In this document: positions 22,318 to 33,386 of the stretch, one piece after another
How the letters are laid out: each line of letters opens with the position of its first letter
Position numbering within the stretch: position 1 is the stretch's first letter
Source of the DNA: Astrothelium macrocarpum
Lineage: Eukaryota; Ascomycota; Dothideomycetes; Trypetheliales; Trypetheliaceae
Assembly: GCA_021030915.1 (NCBI GenBank)
Contig: JAGEMR010000090.1
Location: 1 to 64,000, forward strand
DNA: 64,000 bases
Reading direction: 5' to 3'
Translations under genes and position numbers: made by a program
Notes under the pieces: generated by a model
Databases searched by the model: none
The model's input: only the letters and a program-made list of their open reading frames with translations
What the model was told of the DNA's origin: nothing

Positions 22318-23403
22318 CTACTCTAACCCCGTCACCCTCCCACTCCCCGCCTTCCTCCCATTCCCACACCTCGGCGTCAGCCCATGCTCATGATACTGAC
22401 ACATATCCCTCAACCACGGCTTACACGTTCTATCCTTTGGCCAATCCCAGCCACAGCCTCCCACGCCCCTCGCCAAACACCCCCGACACACGATTCTCTC
22501 ACACTCGACGCATTTCGAATGTCCCCCATTCACCGAACACAGGATATTACACACATCGCACGCCGCCCCCCTGACCCGCTCATCCCCTTCCGTATACCAC
22601 TCCACCAGCGCATGCCGCGACACCCCCTGCACCTGCGGCCGCTTCAGCACGACGACCAGATCCCGCAGGAACCTGGGATGCCAATCGTCCTGGTGCGTCT
22701 CGAGCAGGTTATCCGTCTTCTTGAACGCAAACAGATCGAGCACCAGTCGGCGAACCGGCGCGCTGTCGCGGATGCGCTTGTACAGGATGTCGGTATCGCT
22801 GGGCGTGGGGACGGAGTTGGTCTTCTCGGCCAGCTCGGCGATGCGGTTGCAGACGTCGTTGCGGAGCGCCTCGACGGCGAGCCGGTCCGCGAGCGCGTAC
22901 AGCTCGAGCAGGATGAAGTACGTGGGCTGCCCCCGCGCGTTGGTGGTGTCGTGGGCGAGCGAGCGCGTGTAGATCCATTGCGCAAAGTACTCGAAGCTCG
23001 CGACGGGCTCCTCGGGGAGCGTGACGGTTTGGCTGCCGGCTTCGGCGAAGCGGCCGCTGAGGGCGGCGGCGAAGAAGGGGGAGCATACGGTGAGGAGGTC
23101 TTTGTGGAGGAGGAATTCGGTACTGGAGGGGCCAACGAGGATAGTGGCGAAGGATTTGTAGTTCTTGAGTTCCGTGCGGAGGGCGAGGGACTTGGGCTCG
23201 ACGAGGGGATTGTCGATGCTGGGGACCGGCCTGGGTTTGTTGCGTCGGATCGTGCTGCGGGCCACGGGTGGATTGCGTCCTGGCGGCGTTGCGCCAAGCA
23301 TTCTGAGGTCGTCGTCTGAATTGGCCGGTCGAATAATGGCGGCAAGTATGTGACCAAAGTTCCGCTGGTAGTCAGCAAGAGAGTTATCGTTTGAAGGATT
23401 CAT
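22318..23403 (-). CDS. BTB/POZ domain protein with Cys-rich C-terminus, 361 aa
   Basis: A single exon runs from ATG 23401-23403. After a disordered Pro/Arg-rich N-terminus of about 80 residues, a BTB fold starts at 'YKSFATILVGPSSTEFLLHK' (about 83-102), followed by 'VCSPFFAAALSGRFAEA' and 'FEYFAQWIYTRSL', which are classic BTB signatures. The C-terminal 70 residues carry many Cys and His ('CDVCNILC', 'CVECERIVCRGC', 'MCQYHEH'), suggesting a zinc-binding module. BTB proteins dimerise and often act as cullin-3 adaptors; the partner here is unknown. Third positions are almost all G or C, so long shadow frames are open on both strands. The coding strand is C-rich at its 5' part and G-rich at its 3' part (see findings). 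Confidence 0.9.
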   Translation of the reverse strand: MNPSNDNSLADYQRNFGHILAAIIRPANSDDDLRMLGATPPGRNPPVARSTIRRNKPRPVPSIDNPLVEPKSLALRTELKNYKSFATILVGPSSTEFLLHKDLLTVCSPFFAAALSGRFAEAGSQTVTLPEEPVASFEYFAQWIYTRSLAHDTTNARGQPTYFILLELYALADRLAVEALRNDVCNRIAELAEKTNSVPTPSDTDILYKRIRDSAPVRRLVLDLFAFKKTDNLLETHQDDWHPRFLRDLVVVLKRPQVQGVSRHALVEWYTEGDERVRGAACDVCNILCSVNGGHSKCVECERIVCRGCLARGVGGCGWDWPKDRTCKPWLRDMCQYHEHGLTPRCGNGRKAGSGRVTGLE

Positions 23404-24267
23404 TGAGATTGTCGAGGTGTGTGATTAGTTTGAGTCTCACGAAAAGTGTAATGACTTGCGAGATAAAAATACGATTAATCTTTCGCTGTTTGGAGGTACT
23501 TATGGAGGGCAAACAAAGGCAAAGATAGAGTTTGTCACAGAAGACATGTCAGTGACTGTGAGGATAGACCGATTAATTTGAGCAGTGAATGAAAGAGTGG
23601 AGAAAATGAATTCCATGAAGATAGGCGTGTCACTTCTTTCTACTTCATCCAATAATGTTGGATGCATGCGGTGGTTCATCGCTTTATCTGTGTATGTCAC
23701 GACCATAACCAGCCGAAAACGGACAAGAAAAGAGATATTCCGCAAACGACAGAATTACCCACCAAAACTATGGCTAAATACCATTTGAGAATATTTGCAA
23801 CGAAGGACTAAGAAATATTGTTTGTTGAGCGATGGAGCTTCCGGGTAGTGTTGGGGAACATTGTTTGAATACCTACGGAAAGGAATGCAAGGAACTGATA
23901 TAATTGCTCAATGCACAACGGGGCTTTGGATTGCACTGCACCACCCATAACCTGTTGCAAAGCCCCCCGAAAATGATTGAAAAATATCATAATTTACAAA
24001 TCCGTACAGTCGTATTGTTGCATCAAGCTATTGCCACGCATCTGCACATTTTCATTCTTCTGATCTGCGTCGGGCGATATTTCTTTTGCCATGTTTGCCG
24101 AAATCATCACTTTTCCTCCCGATCACTAATTGCTCGTTGCTGACTGTTTATTACACACAATTCGTTGTCTGCATTGAGCTGGTTAGCTACTTGCCTTTGG
24201 TGCATTGATACGAATTTCGTGTCCGGCGGGGACGGTAAACGATAGCAGAACATTTGCGATGGATGCA
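23404..24267. other. Intergenic, 860 bp
   Basis: It holds the promoter of the BTB gene and the 3' region of the KH-domain gene. Frames of 60-80 codons are present but have no recognisable features. No RNA gene or repeat was seen. Confidence 0.55.
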
Positions 24268-25843
24268 TCAAATGCGGTGCTTCTCGCTCTCTGTGGAACG
24301 GTGATTAGTCTGCCCCAAATTGCAGAGTCACTAATTTCTTGTTCAAGACTCACCAAGGCGTGAATACAACATGTATAATGCCATCTGGTTGCATTCCTGC
24401 GTACCCGTGATCGTCACCAGCCTCTCGTTGCTGTTGTCCTGGGGTTCGTTGATCTTAATAACACTGCCACTCAACTGACGAATCTCATTGATTTTGGCAC
24501 CACCTTTTCCGATGATTGCGCCGACCATGTCATTCGGAATATAGATTTGCTGCGTAAGAGGTTGTCCAGGAACCATTTGTCCCATCGGCTGAGCAGCTGG
24601 TTGGGCTGCTTGAGGCTGCGCGTGGTGACCATATTGCTGGGGTTGATGAGGTCCAGCGCCCGTGTAACCATGGCGCGGAGAGCCAGCACCGTAGTGAAGG
24701 GTTCCTTGTGCCTGCTGAGGAGGCTGAGCATGTATATATGGCATTCCATATGCGTTGGCTGGAGTACGTTGGGGTTGATTGACATGCTTTCGAAAATTAT
24801 CAGGATGTCCCCACTGACCACCAGCTGGCTGTGGAACATATGGTACGACTTGCATGCCTCCAGGTACTACACCAGCTGGACCACCACTTCGAGTAGCATA
24901 TGCAGAGGCAGCAGGTCCTCCAAAACGTTCAGTGAGCTGTTCGACCAATGTGCTACCCACGTAATAGGTTGCAATATGAACGGCATCTGCAACACCGAGT
25001 ACAACGAGAGATCGTTCAGAGGAGAGGGGTAGACAAGAATCAGACGCGTTTAGCCTGGCACCGGAAGCTTCTTGGATTTCCCGAATACGAAGGCCCTGTT
25101 TGCCGATGATGGACCCAATGAGGATGTGAGGAACAAGAAGACGGAGTGGATATGTTTTGGATTGTGGAGTAGAAGGAGAGCTGAGTTCTTCGTTGTTAAG
25201 AGTACGAATGATGAGACCGAAAGCCTGGCAAGGTCAACAGAGCACTTCCAAACCTGGGTGTGCAACTTACTTTGGCCACAGCGTCCACAAGCCCGCTCAC
25301 GGTTAGAATACGTTCAACAGCGCCACGAGTGTAGTCGCTCACAGTGCACTTAGCACCGGACATTTTGCGGATCTGCGTCACATTTTCTCCACCTTTGCCA
25401 ATACAAGTAGCGGCCTCTTGGCTAGAAATAATGGCGCGCATGTGAAGCCAACCGGTTTCATCTTGGTGCTGGTAAGTTGGCGCTTCGGATGTAGCACGAC
25501 CATTGACGGTAGTTGTAGATTGAATTGGTTGCGTCTCGAGAACGGTCTGCGGGGAAGGCCCACCAGCAGCAGGCATGTCAGACACAATTGTGTGTCCGCT
25601 GGTAGATCCATTCGGTACGATAACAGGAGCGGCTTCTTTTGTAGAAAGGGTTCCATCTACAACTACCTCTGCACTACCTTGAACAACGTCTGCAGAAGTG
25701 GTCGCATCTTCGGGGGCATCGACAATCTTATCTAAAGCAGGGCGCTTGGCCTCGGGCTGATCTTCTGGACCGGACGGAGAAGAGGGCTCTTCAAAGGGTC
25801 GTTTCTGAGACTGAGCAGCTGTAGATGGTGGTGAAGCAGACAT
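24268..25843 (-). CDS. Triple KH-domain RNA-binding protein (PCBP/Rnc1/Pbp2-like), 488 aa
   Basis: The model is complement(join(24268..24290, 24354..25224, 25271..25843)) with introns of 46 bp (GTAAGT) and 63 bp (GTGAGT); the last exon codes only for the end of 'SRLESEKHRI'. Three KH domains are visible by their GxxG loops: GKGG at residues 149-152 ('CIGKGGENVTQIRKMSGA'), GKQG at 232-235 ('GSIIGKQGLRIREIQEASGA') and GKGG at 430-433 ('GAIIGKGGAKINEIRQLSG'). KH2 and KH3 are separated by a Gln/Pro/Gly-rich linker. The N-terminus is Ser/Pro/Glu-rich and disordered. This layout matches poly(C)-binding proteins, fission yeast Rnc1 and budding yeast Pbp2, which bind mRNA and affect its stability. 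It is divergently transcribed from the CENP-K-like gene. Confidence 0.93.
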
Positions 25844-26672
25844 AATGAGAGATTTCCTTGTAGCTCTTGTGACTATGACAGACTGAAAGGCCTCTTACGA
25901 AAATCTTGAGGTGACCTATTGGGGAAAGAGCTGGAGCTATAGCAATCCAAAGTGGTTTTGATTGTATGCCCTATTGAAATCTTTATGTACACTTGGGGGA
26001 TCGCCAAGGAAAACTTGCTGTGGAGAGGAGCGGTCGAAAGGGATGGAAGTGCTGCTGGTGCGGTGCTGGTGCTGGTGAATTCGTCGCAAAGTGTTTTTAG
26101 TGCTTGGGAGGATGGTGTGCTTGATGAGCAGAGGAAGTTCAAAGAGGTCGAATGGGGTGATGCGAGGCTGACTGGGATCAGGAGAAGCTGAAGGTGTCGG
26201 TTGAGGAATGGATTGAGTGAAGAAGGGCCAATGATCGTTGGGTGAGGGAATGAAGAAGTGCCAATGATCGGTGGGGAGGATGTGAAGGTAATGGCGCTGA
26301 GAGATAGCAAACGCTCTGGGAAACCCGAACCAAGCTCACTTGCCCAAACCTTTGGACGTGGGTAGTCGCAGTATTATCAACGACACCCGGTAAATCTTTA
26401 CTGACTATTCGATAGGTCAAGCCGGATCTAGATGGAGGAAAGAACAGAAGGATAGGGGCTGATGAAGGGAGGCGTGAAAGGTGCGGTGAGGAAGGCGAGG
26501 GGCGAAGTAAGGAGTTAAGCTATGGAAATCTCAGGTTGACGTTAGGTCTCACGTGATCGGAACACATCATCTTACATCATGTGATTACGTGTCTCGACAG
26601 ATTGGACGTTTGTTTGAATAAGCAACTAGCTTTGATCCAACCAATTAATTACATCAATAAGGTACTACTACC
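25844..26672. promoter_or_regulatory. Shared divergent upstream region of the KH and CENP-K-like genes
   Basis: The 829 bp between two start codons that point away from each other must hold both promoters. On the KH side there is a purine-rich leader with an imperfect 33-bp tandem repeat (26218-26283). No coding frame with support was seen. Individual factor sites were not assigned. Confidence 0.55.
26218..26283. repeat. Imperfect 33-bp tandem duplication
   Basis: TGAAGAAGGGCCAATGATCG starting at 26218 recurs as TGAAGAAGTGCCAATGATCG at 26251, and the similarity continues with GTTGGGTGAGG versus GTGGGGAGGA. It lies about 380-440 bp upstream of the KH gene start. Confidence 0.8.
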
Positions 26673-27779
26673 ATGGACGCAATTCCAGAGCCAATCCCAG
26701 ATAAAATACTTCAATATGTCCAAAAGGCTCGTGCGGATCAAAATCAACGGATGGATGTTGAGGATTCGCAATCTGTCGCGTTAGAGGCGCGTCTTAATCA
26801 GACCCTGAATGAGCTGCAAGTTAAGGTCGCCGAACAACGAAGAGTTTTGGAGCAGGTGGTTACGTGAATCCAGTATGATTACAACGGCTAATAGTCACAG
26901 CTTCAACAATCATCATCGCGTCCAGCTCCACGAAATCCGTCGGCCAATCCCCACGAGCGCCTCCAGCAATTGCAAGCTATCAAAGCGGGTTACGACCAAT
27001 TGACTGACTCCCAACCAGATCTACCTTCGGTAGAATCACTCATCCCTGCGCTTGTTGCTACCAAAGTGACCCAGCAAAAGATTACAGGTATAAGAGAGAC
27101 AATATCAGAATCACAAAGCCGGTTGGCGCAAACGCAACAGCAGCTTGAGGAAGAGGAGCGCAATCTCAGGGACAACAATCTCATTACCCAGAAGTTAGAA
27201 CAACGTATTGCACGACTTCGACAAGCAAGAGCTGAGCAGATTCAGAAAACACCTGCAGAGATTGCTGATGATCAAATGCGTGCTAAGCATGCACGGAAGG
27301 AGCATCTTGAGCAAGAGATTAAAAGTCATCGTCAGGCATTGGACAACTTCATCATTGATCACTTGGCGCTTATGGTAGCTGCAGAAGAGCTGGGTGGTCC
27401 TACGGTAGGCGACGCGCAAGATCTTAGCCCAGAGATGCTAGAAAATGGGTTCTCAGCACAGGGCAAATCGAGACCTGCACCAAATTCAACGTCGAAGACG
27501 AACAAGGCCCAAATGCGGCTCGATAGACGGGGTAATTTGGTTCGCGACTCTATAGACGAAGAACCTGCCAGTCAAAATGTCGCCGCCACTGATATGAAGG
27601 AACTGCTTGGAGAGCTTATTGAGGCTTTACTCGGTCAAGGTGGTTCTGGCGGTTACATTACTCTACAGAGAGACTCGGCGGCGGCCCGATTTCTTGTCAG
27701 AGCGAAAGTGGCGCAATTTCATCCCAAAGATGCTCGTCGATTGCGACTTGTAGATTTTGGTAGAACGCTCGACGACTAA
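26673..27779 (+). CDS. CENP-K-like inner kinetochore protein (Sim4/Mcm22 family), 353 aa
   Basis: The model is join(26673..26855, 26901..27779), with a 45-bp intron (donor GTGGTT, branch GCTAAT, acceptor CACAG) in phase 0. The start ATG sits in CTACCATGG, a very good context. The protein is mostly coiled coil: heptad-rich 'LEARLNQTLNELQVKVAEQ' near residues 38-56 and 'QQKITGIRETISESQSRLAQ' onward to 'LEQRIARLRQARAEQIQ'. The C-terminal block 'ARFLVRAKVAQFHPKDARRL' followed by 'RLVDFG' resembles the conserved end of CENP-K, in which a short helix is followed by HPxDxxxxRLxxF. CENP-K is a subunit of the constitutive centromere-associated network that links centromeric chromatin to the outer kinetochore. 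The name rests on architecture and this C-terminal motif, so another coiled-coil kinetochore subunit is possible. Confidence 0.75.
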
Positions 27780-28337
27780 AGAGCGCCGTAGAAAATCATT
27801 TCGTCCTAAGCAAGTGGCATTATCATCGCTGGGCGCTGGGCTCATAGGCTTGAAATGCCAAATGGGTGTATGTCTATTCACCGTTGCTTTATAAAAATAT
27901 GACAACAGCCAGCTGAGGCGAGAAATTTCTTCAGAGTATTGATTACCTGGTATTCGAAAATAGAACAACTGTCCCTTGAGCGAAAACTTGGACAAACAGG
28001 CTGCATGAGCACCGAGGTTGTCAGCCCCTCTTTCATTTATACTGGAGATTAACATCTTTATCTCCGCTACAACTACTCAGCATCTTTTGGATTTTCACAT
28101 TGTCTACCCAGACTTGTCATTTCAGTATAGTAATCATTTAGCTCGCACGAAGCTTTTCCACATATTACAAGCATTAATGTACAAATTGAATAGTTCCAAA
28201 GGAAAATCTTTCAGTGTGCAAGCCCTTTTATAAGCTTGCCAAACACCCACCTCAAACCTTTCCACACCTATTGCCACTTCTCTTCTATCCACATCCCAAG
28301 GCCTCAACTACTCCATCACCAGCTTCCCCTTCCAAAA
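27780..28337. other. Intergenic, 560 bp
   Basis: It contains the 3' region of the CENP-K-like gene and the promoter and CT-rich leader of the ABM-like gene, with a pyrimidine-rich run ending just before ATG 28338. No other feature was seen. Confidence 0.55.
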
Positions 28338-28979
28338 ATGTCCACTCCAACAACCGAGCTCGCCCTCCTCACCTTCCACGCCGACGCCTCTCCCAAAATC
28401 CTCGCCCACTCCCGCGCCACCGTCGCATCGCAACCGGGCTTCGTCGCCCTCCGGCACGGCTCACGGCTCGAGTCGCCTGCCCAAGCCGCGTGGGTCATCG
28501 ACTGGACATCGTACGACGCGCACAAAAAGTTCATGGACTCCCCCGCTTACGGCCCGTTCATCGACGAGTTGTCGCCAACACTCGCGGCGCCGGCTGTGCT
28601 TCGCCACTATGACTTTGTGGGGCGGGTGGATGAGGGCGGGGAGGAGCCGTTGCGGGCGCCGGTGACGGAGTTTGCGACGTTCTACCTGGCCAAGGATTCT
28701 GATCGTGGGGACTTCGATGGGCGGTTGAAGGAGGTGCTGGGGGCGTTGCGACATGCGAAGGGGTTTCGTGGGGCGAAGTGGGGATATAGTTATGAGGAGG
28801 TGGAGCATGACGGTTTGGGTGGGGAGAAGGGCAGAGCGTGTGTGACGTTGATAGGGTGGGAGAGCAAGGAGGCGCATGAGGCGTTTAGGGAGACGGAGGA
28901 GTTTAAGAAGGTAATCAAGCTGGTGAGGGAGGCAGTGAAGGGGAGTGAAATGTGGCATTGTCCGTTGGCAACGGATTGA
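28338..28979 (+). CDS. ABM-like dimeric alpha/beta-barrel protein, 213 aa
   Basis: A single exon. The start at 28338 (CCAAAAATG) was chosen over an in-frame ATG 102 bp upstream because the upstream part is low-complexity leader. The protein reads as two repeats of a ferredoxin-like barrel: 'ELALLTFHADASPKILAHSR' ... 'QPGFVALRHGSRLESP' ... 'AAWVIDWTSYDAHKKFMDSP', then a second half with 'VTEFATFYLAKDSDRGDF', 'HAKGFRGAKWGYSYEEV' and 'CVTLIGWESKEAHEAFRETE'. This is the pattern of antibiotic-biosynthesis-monooxygenase (ABM) domains and related stress-response barrels. Many are not monooxygenases, so no reaction is assigned. No signal peptide is present. The coding strand flips from strongly C-rich to strongly G-rich near 28600 (see findings). 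Confidence 0.85.
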   Translation: MSTPTTELALLTFHADASPKILAHSRATVASQPGFVALRHGSRLESPAQAAWVIDWTSYDAHKKFMDSPAYGPFIDELSPTLAAPAVLRHYDFVGRVDEGGEEPLRAPVTEFATFYLAKDSDRGDFDGRLKEVLGALRHAKGFRGAKWGYSYEEVEHDGLGGEKGRACVTLIGWESKEAHEAFRETEEFKKVIKLVREAVKGSEMWHCPLATD

Positions 28980-29245
28980 TGGTGAAATGTGGGACGGTGG
29001 TATCAGGTGAGAAGGATGGTTGATCTGGGGCAGGGACAAGAGATGGTTAAGCGAAGATGGTGACAATGTGTTGATGGCTTTATGGAGAACCGGAAGGTTG
29101 AATTAACTATAAACAGAAGACTCGAAGCGAACCGCCAGCCCAAGTCCCGAGAAACTAGAAAACTGTACATACCCAAACATTCGCACACCCTTTTATTTGT
29201 AGTAAGTCCATGTATTTCGTCTCTTCGTGAACGTTTTCCATCCCA

Positions 29246-31980
29246 TCACTTAGCATTAAGATCCATATTCCCACTTGGAACTGCGACCCCATAATTCCAC
29301 TTTAATACACTTGGATCCCCCGACATCTGTTCCGGCGGGAAGATCATGTCGAACTCATTCTGGCCCGTAATCAGCATCTATCCGCATGTCGAGCACCTTG
29401 AAATAAGATGATAGTAATCAGCAGATTTTACTTACCCAATCAATATCCATAACCGCTTGCAAATCAACAGGTGTTGTTCCTGTTGTCGCCTCCATCCGCC
29501 CCGCACTCATACTCCCCGAGTCTGAACTATTACTCAGCGCCTGTGGGCTCCAGCCTCCTTGTAGTTCCGGTACGTAGAATTGCTCCAGCGTTCCAGTGTG
29601 CACTGCGCCAAACGTACCAGACATTGCATTTACTCCCGGCGCAGTGTTGAAATTATATTCAACCGTGGGCGAGGTACTAGAGGCAGGTGCGGAAGTAGGA
29701 TTCGGTGAGGAACTTTCTCCACGAGACATGGAGGATTGAGAGACCAGTCGCGGTGGCATTTGCATGCCTGCATTGGCTTGCTGATCCAGACGGTGGCCAT
29801 CGCCGACGCGGCGCGGAGCTTTGATGCCCACCATTTTCTCCATTTGCACTGGCGCGCGAGTTTTTCGGAGGGAATGATAGATATTCATCCTGGTGGAAAG
29901 TTCGTTCAAGACCAATTTTGCCTTTTGGTCGCGATTCAGGTGAACGGGAATGTCAAAGACATAGTCTAGGCATGCCCAAATTCGGTCGGCCTCTTTGCGC
30001 ATTGGATACGCGTAGACTTCGAAAAGTAAAAGCACAGCCACGTGGTATTGCTGCAAAGCTCCGCTGTACCATCGCCAAGGTGCGAGAGATGGATGCGTAT
30101 CAACAATGATTGAACTCTCAACTTGGGTGGTGCCGAAGGTGAGCACGAGTTGCCGTAGACGATCTGGCATACGATGTGCAACGCTGGTATGATAACGATG
30201 CAAGAAGGTAATGTGCCAACGATCTGTGACGACATGATATACATGTTTGCCAAGAAGTTGAATTGGAATACTTTCGTCTATCAAAGGCAGGAATCGTGCA
30301 TCCAACTCCTGCCGAGCTCGTTGAAGTCTGCCAAGAACAGTTGTAATATTAGTCTTTCGTTCCTCAACCCTCACACGCTCTTGCCAGATGAGACGTTGTA
30401 TCTCATTGGATCGCATTCGCATCAAGGGAAGAGTCATGTTTGTCCACCGTTTTGCATCCTCCTTGGGAGGATCAGGTAGCAAAAGTTCTTCTTCATCAAT
30501 GTTGAGTGGAAACTTGGTATCGAAGCCGCCTTCGTCCGAAGTTCGGATTTGAGGCCGAGGTCCAGAAGATTCGCAGGTCCGAATATCCAGATAGCAAAGC
30601 TGGAACCAGATCAAACGACGTACATGGGTTTCTACGGGAGGAAGACCATAGTAGCTGCCGTCACGATGCAAACCCATACATTCTGCAAGGCGTATTGCTG
30701 TACCGGTGAGTGCCGAATGAGCCCGTGAGACCTCCGCTCGACAGAGAGGGATCTATATAATCAGTACAAGCCACAAAAGTCAGCCAATCATCACTTACCA
30801 GATACATGACAAGCGCTTGGATAGTTTCCAATTTGGTTGTCCGTAAGAAACTTGATTTGGCCAAAGCCATCTCAGAACCAAGGCGGAAGTTTTCGACCAA
30901 GCCAGACTTTTGGCAGGCAAATTCTTGGATGACTTGATCATCAGTCATACTAACGACGGATGTAAAAAGCATTGCCATGACGATTGCCTGGAGCGAGTTT
31001 GGAGGCTCCACTCCCATAGAGACATTGTTCCAGAAGATTTCATACTGTCTCTCAAATGATGGCTTATGCACTATTCGTGCAATGGCATGAGCAGCGAGCC
31101 AATAATGGGCGAGAAGTTTATCTGCCGCAGCCTTTGAAGGTAAGAAATCAATGAGGGAGCTCTTGCTCGGCTCCGGTGCGAAGAAGAAGCTGGATGAAGG
31201 CGCAATGTAGTCTGGACTAGGACCAACGTACGAAGCGCCCTGGAAAGGAATTATTGGTTCTGGTGAGGTCCCAGAAGGTGACTTTTGCTGACTTTTAGCC
31301 CTAGGATTGTAGTACGGATCCTGCATAGTATTCGAAAGCTAATGCCATTTTAGCGAATCATGATACAAGGATTTTGTGCTCGAGTAACCATGTATTGTTG
31401 CACAGATATTCACGCTTACTTCTTCTCCAAACTTTGGTCTGGCAAGACCACCTATTCGTTCAGTAATCCTGAGTTTACCCAATTGAACACCGAGATCCAG
31501 AAAGTCATCGTCCGCATCTCCTTCGTAAACAGTATCAGCTGCTGCTAAAGGAGTAGGTTCCAAGTCTTTCAATTCTTTGTCATCATCTGGGGACAAGGCT
31601 TCGGCCGTAAACGAGCCATCCATTGCTTCTTTCCTGCTGCGAGCTACATCTTCCTCCAACGTTTTTTCCAGGGTGCCCATCTGCTCCTTGATCTTGGCCA
31701 ATTTGCTTTGGGCAGTGGGGTCGAGAGCGGGGGCTAAGAACACGCAATCGCGATTCCATTTTGTACAGTTCGAACATGGATGTAATTTGTCGCATTTGAG
31801 CTTCCTCCTTCTGCATTCGAGACATGAAGTAATCAAACGGTTTCGGCGCCTTATTTTGGGAGGTGTAACCGTAGTTTGGGTCTTGCCAACTAATGAGGCG
31901 CCTGCTGCCGAAGGAGTCGATTTATTACTGATTCCGTAAGTGGTATCTGGGGGTGACTGTGATGCTGAAGTGGGTTCCAT
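29246..31980 (-). CDS. Zn2Cys6 fungal-specific transcription factor, 843 aa
   Basis: The model is complement(join(29246..29359, 29436..30752, 30799..31338, 31420..31980)) with introns of 81, 46 and 76 bp, all phase 0 with GTAAG donors. The Zn2Cys6 cluster is at residues 53-79: C53, C56, C63, C69, C72 and C79 in 'CLECRRRKLKCDKLHPCSNC' plus C79. A basic stretch (IRRRNR) precedes it, and a likely dimerisation helix ('LAKIKEQMGTLEKTLEEDVA') follows. The middle is the fungal-specific transcription factor domain, with 'DKLLAHYWLAAHAIARIVHK', 'LVMYLIPLCRAEVSRAHSAL' and 'TGTAIRLAECMGLHRDG'. The C-terminus is Ser/Pro-rich and could be an activation region. It is nuclear by family. The target genes are unknown, and no cluster surrounds it. 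It converges with the ABM-like gene (266 bp between stops). Confidence 0.95.
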
Positions 31981-33386
31981 TGCGGAGGATCAATGCCAGA
32001 TGACGATCTGCTGCATTGAGTGAATTGCCTGCTTACGGCCGTTAAAGCAGTACAACCTGGGTCGGCACACAGCGCCTACTTCCAGTAGATCCTTTCCAAG
32101 TGAGATTTGCAATCTCTTCAAACACAAGTTGAAGGCCTCATAAGAAGTTAAAATGGCGGTTTCAACGTCCAGCTTGCGAGGTATTTGTGATGGCTTCAAG
32201 GCCTCCCCTTGGCTGAGGCGCTCCAGACGGCTACATTTGAACCTCAGGCCGGTGGACGGAAGCCGCCGTGGGGCAGCAAGATAGCTTTGCCCATGCATCT
32301 CAAATGGCATGTCGGCCCTATCCCAATCCACTCATCCACCCCTGACTAATGTCCACAAATGACTTGGTGCTTCTCACCGAAGGCATCCTGCTACCCTATC
32401 ACGGTCTGTTCACGCGCAAACCTAATCGCAGTCGCACGTGGGAAATCTCTTCTAGCCCGATCCATCTTTTCAATGGCAATGATCCATCCTAATCCTGAAG
32501 CGGTCGGTGTACAAACAATCATGACGTGCTGCACGAATGGCCTGATATTGAATCCTTCCAGACTTTTGAGGTCGACGCCACACAGCTCGACTGGTGCTCG
32601 CTTCCATGTCAGGAGCTGAAGCTGTCAGATATTGCTTTGCCACACAATCCAATAATTTTGATTTACGAGAAGAAGCCATTCACCTTGGTCAAATAGCGTG
32701 GGGACCCCCGGATAACAGCAGGTTATTGGTCTGCTGGGTAAATTCCGTTTTGCACGAATGTATTGATCAAGTATTGCTGTGGAACATGTCCTTGTTCATT
32801 AGTGCATTGCATAAAGTCGCACTACCAACGGCTGCAATAACAGATGTCGTTGACTGGAAGAGTATGTATTTTGCCACACATACTAGGAAGGCCCCTAACA
32901 ATGGCAAACTGTGCAACTCTCAATATTCCTTTTCAATAGTGATTCTTTATCGATACCTAGTCAAGTGATTTTGATTGCTCGAATTTCACCAGGGGTACCT
33001 AAATGCAACCATGGCCATTAATATTTTTTACAATCCACGAATTCTTGATTTCAACTCCCAGTGACACTGGGATTGGAATATAGCCTTTGCCACATACTTT
33101 CTGCCACTAGGATTTGGATTGGAAATGACGTGAAATGTAGGGGATATATCTTAATCCGTCCTAAATATGTCAGGCAAACCCTTAACATCAATAAATGGCA
33201 CATGTTTTCAATACATGATTTGATCCTTCCAACTGCTCGAAATTGCATCAAAAGTCTCCCAATATGGATATCACGAACCGTCTTTTTTGCCGTTCATTAC
33301 AAATTTTTTACATGCCCCAGTACCACGGATATCAATCATGCTTTCACATCCGCTGGGCTCGACCAATCTAGTCGCCATACGCGCAG
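31981..33386. other. Intergenic, 1.4 kb
   Basis: The right side of the Zn2Cys6 gene's promoter and the 3' side of the membrane-protein gene are here. A 124-codon plus-strand frame at 32594-32968 has no recognised domain or splice support and is not called. No RNA gene or repeat was seen. Confidence 0.5.

Noticed and set aside
22384..23319. 311-codon plus-strand open frame opposite the BTB gene
   Set aside because: It is a mirror of the very high G/C third positions of the BTB gene. The translation is low in complexity (Arg/Gly/Glu/Val-rich) with no domain, while the minus strand gives a clear BTB fold.
28461..29066. 201-codon minus-strand frame across the ABM-like gene
   Set aside because: Pro/Leu/His-rich shadow of a G-rich coding region; the plus strand has the conserved domain repeats.
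32594..32968. 124-codon plus-strand frame
   Set aside because: No domain and no splice-consistent extension in a region otherwise without coding signals.
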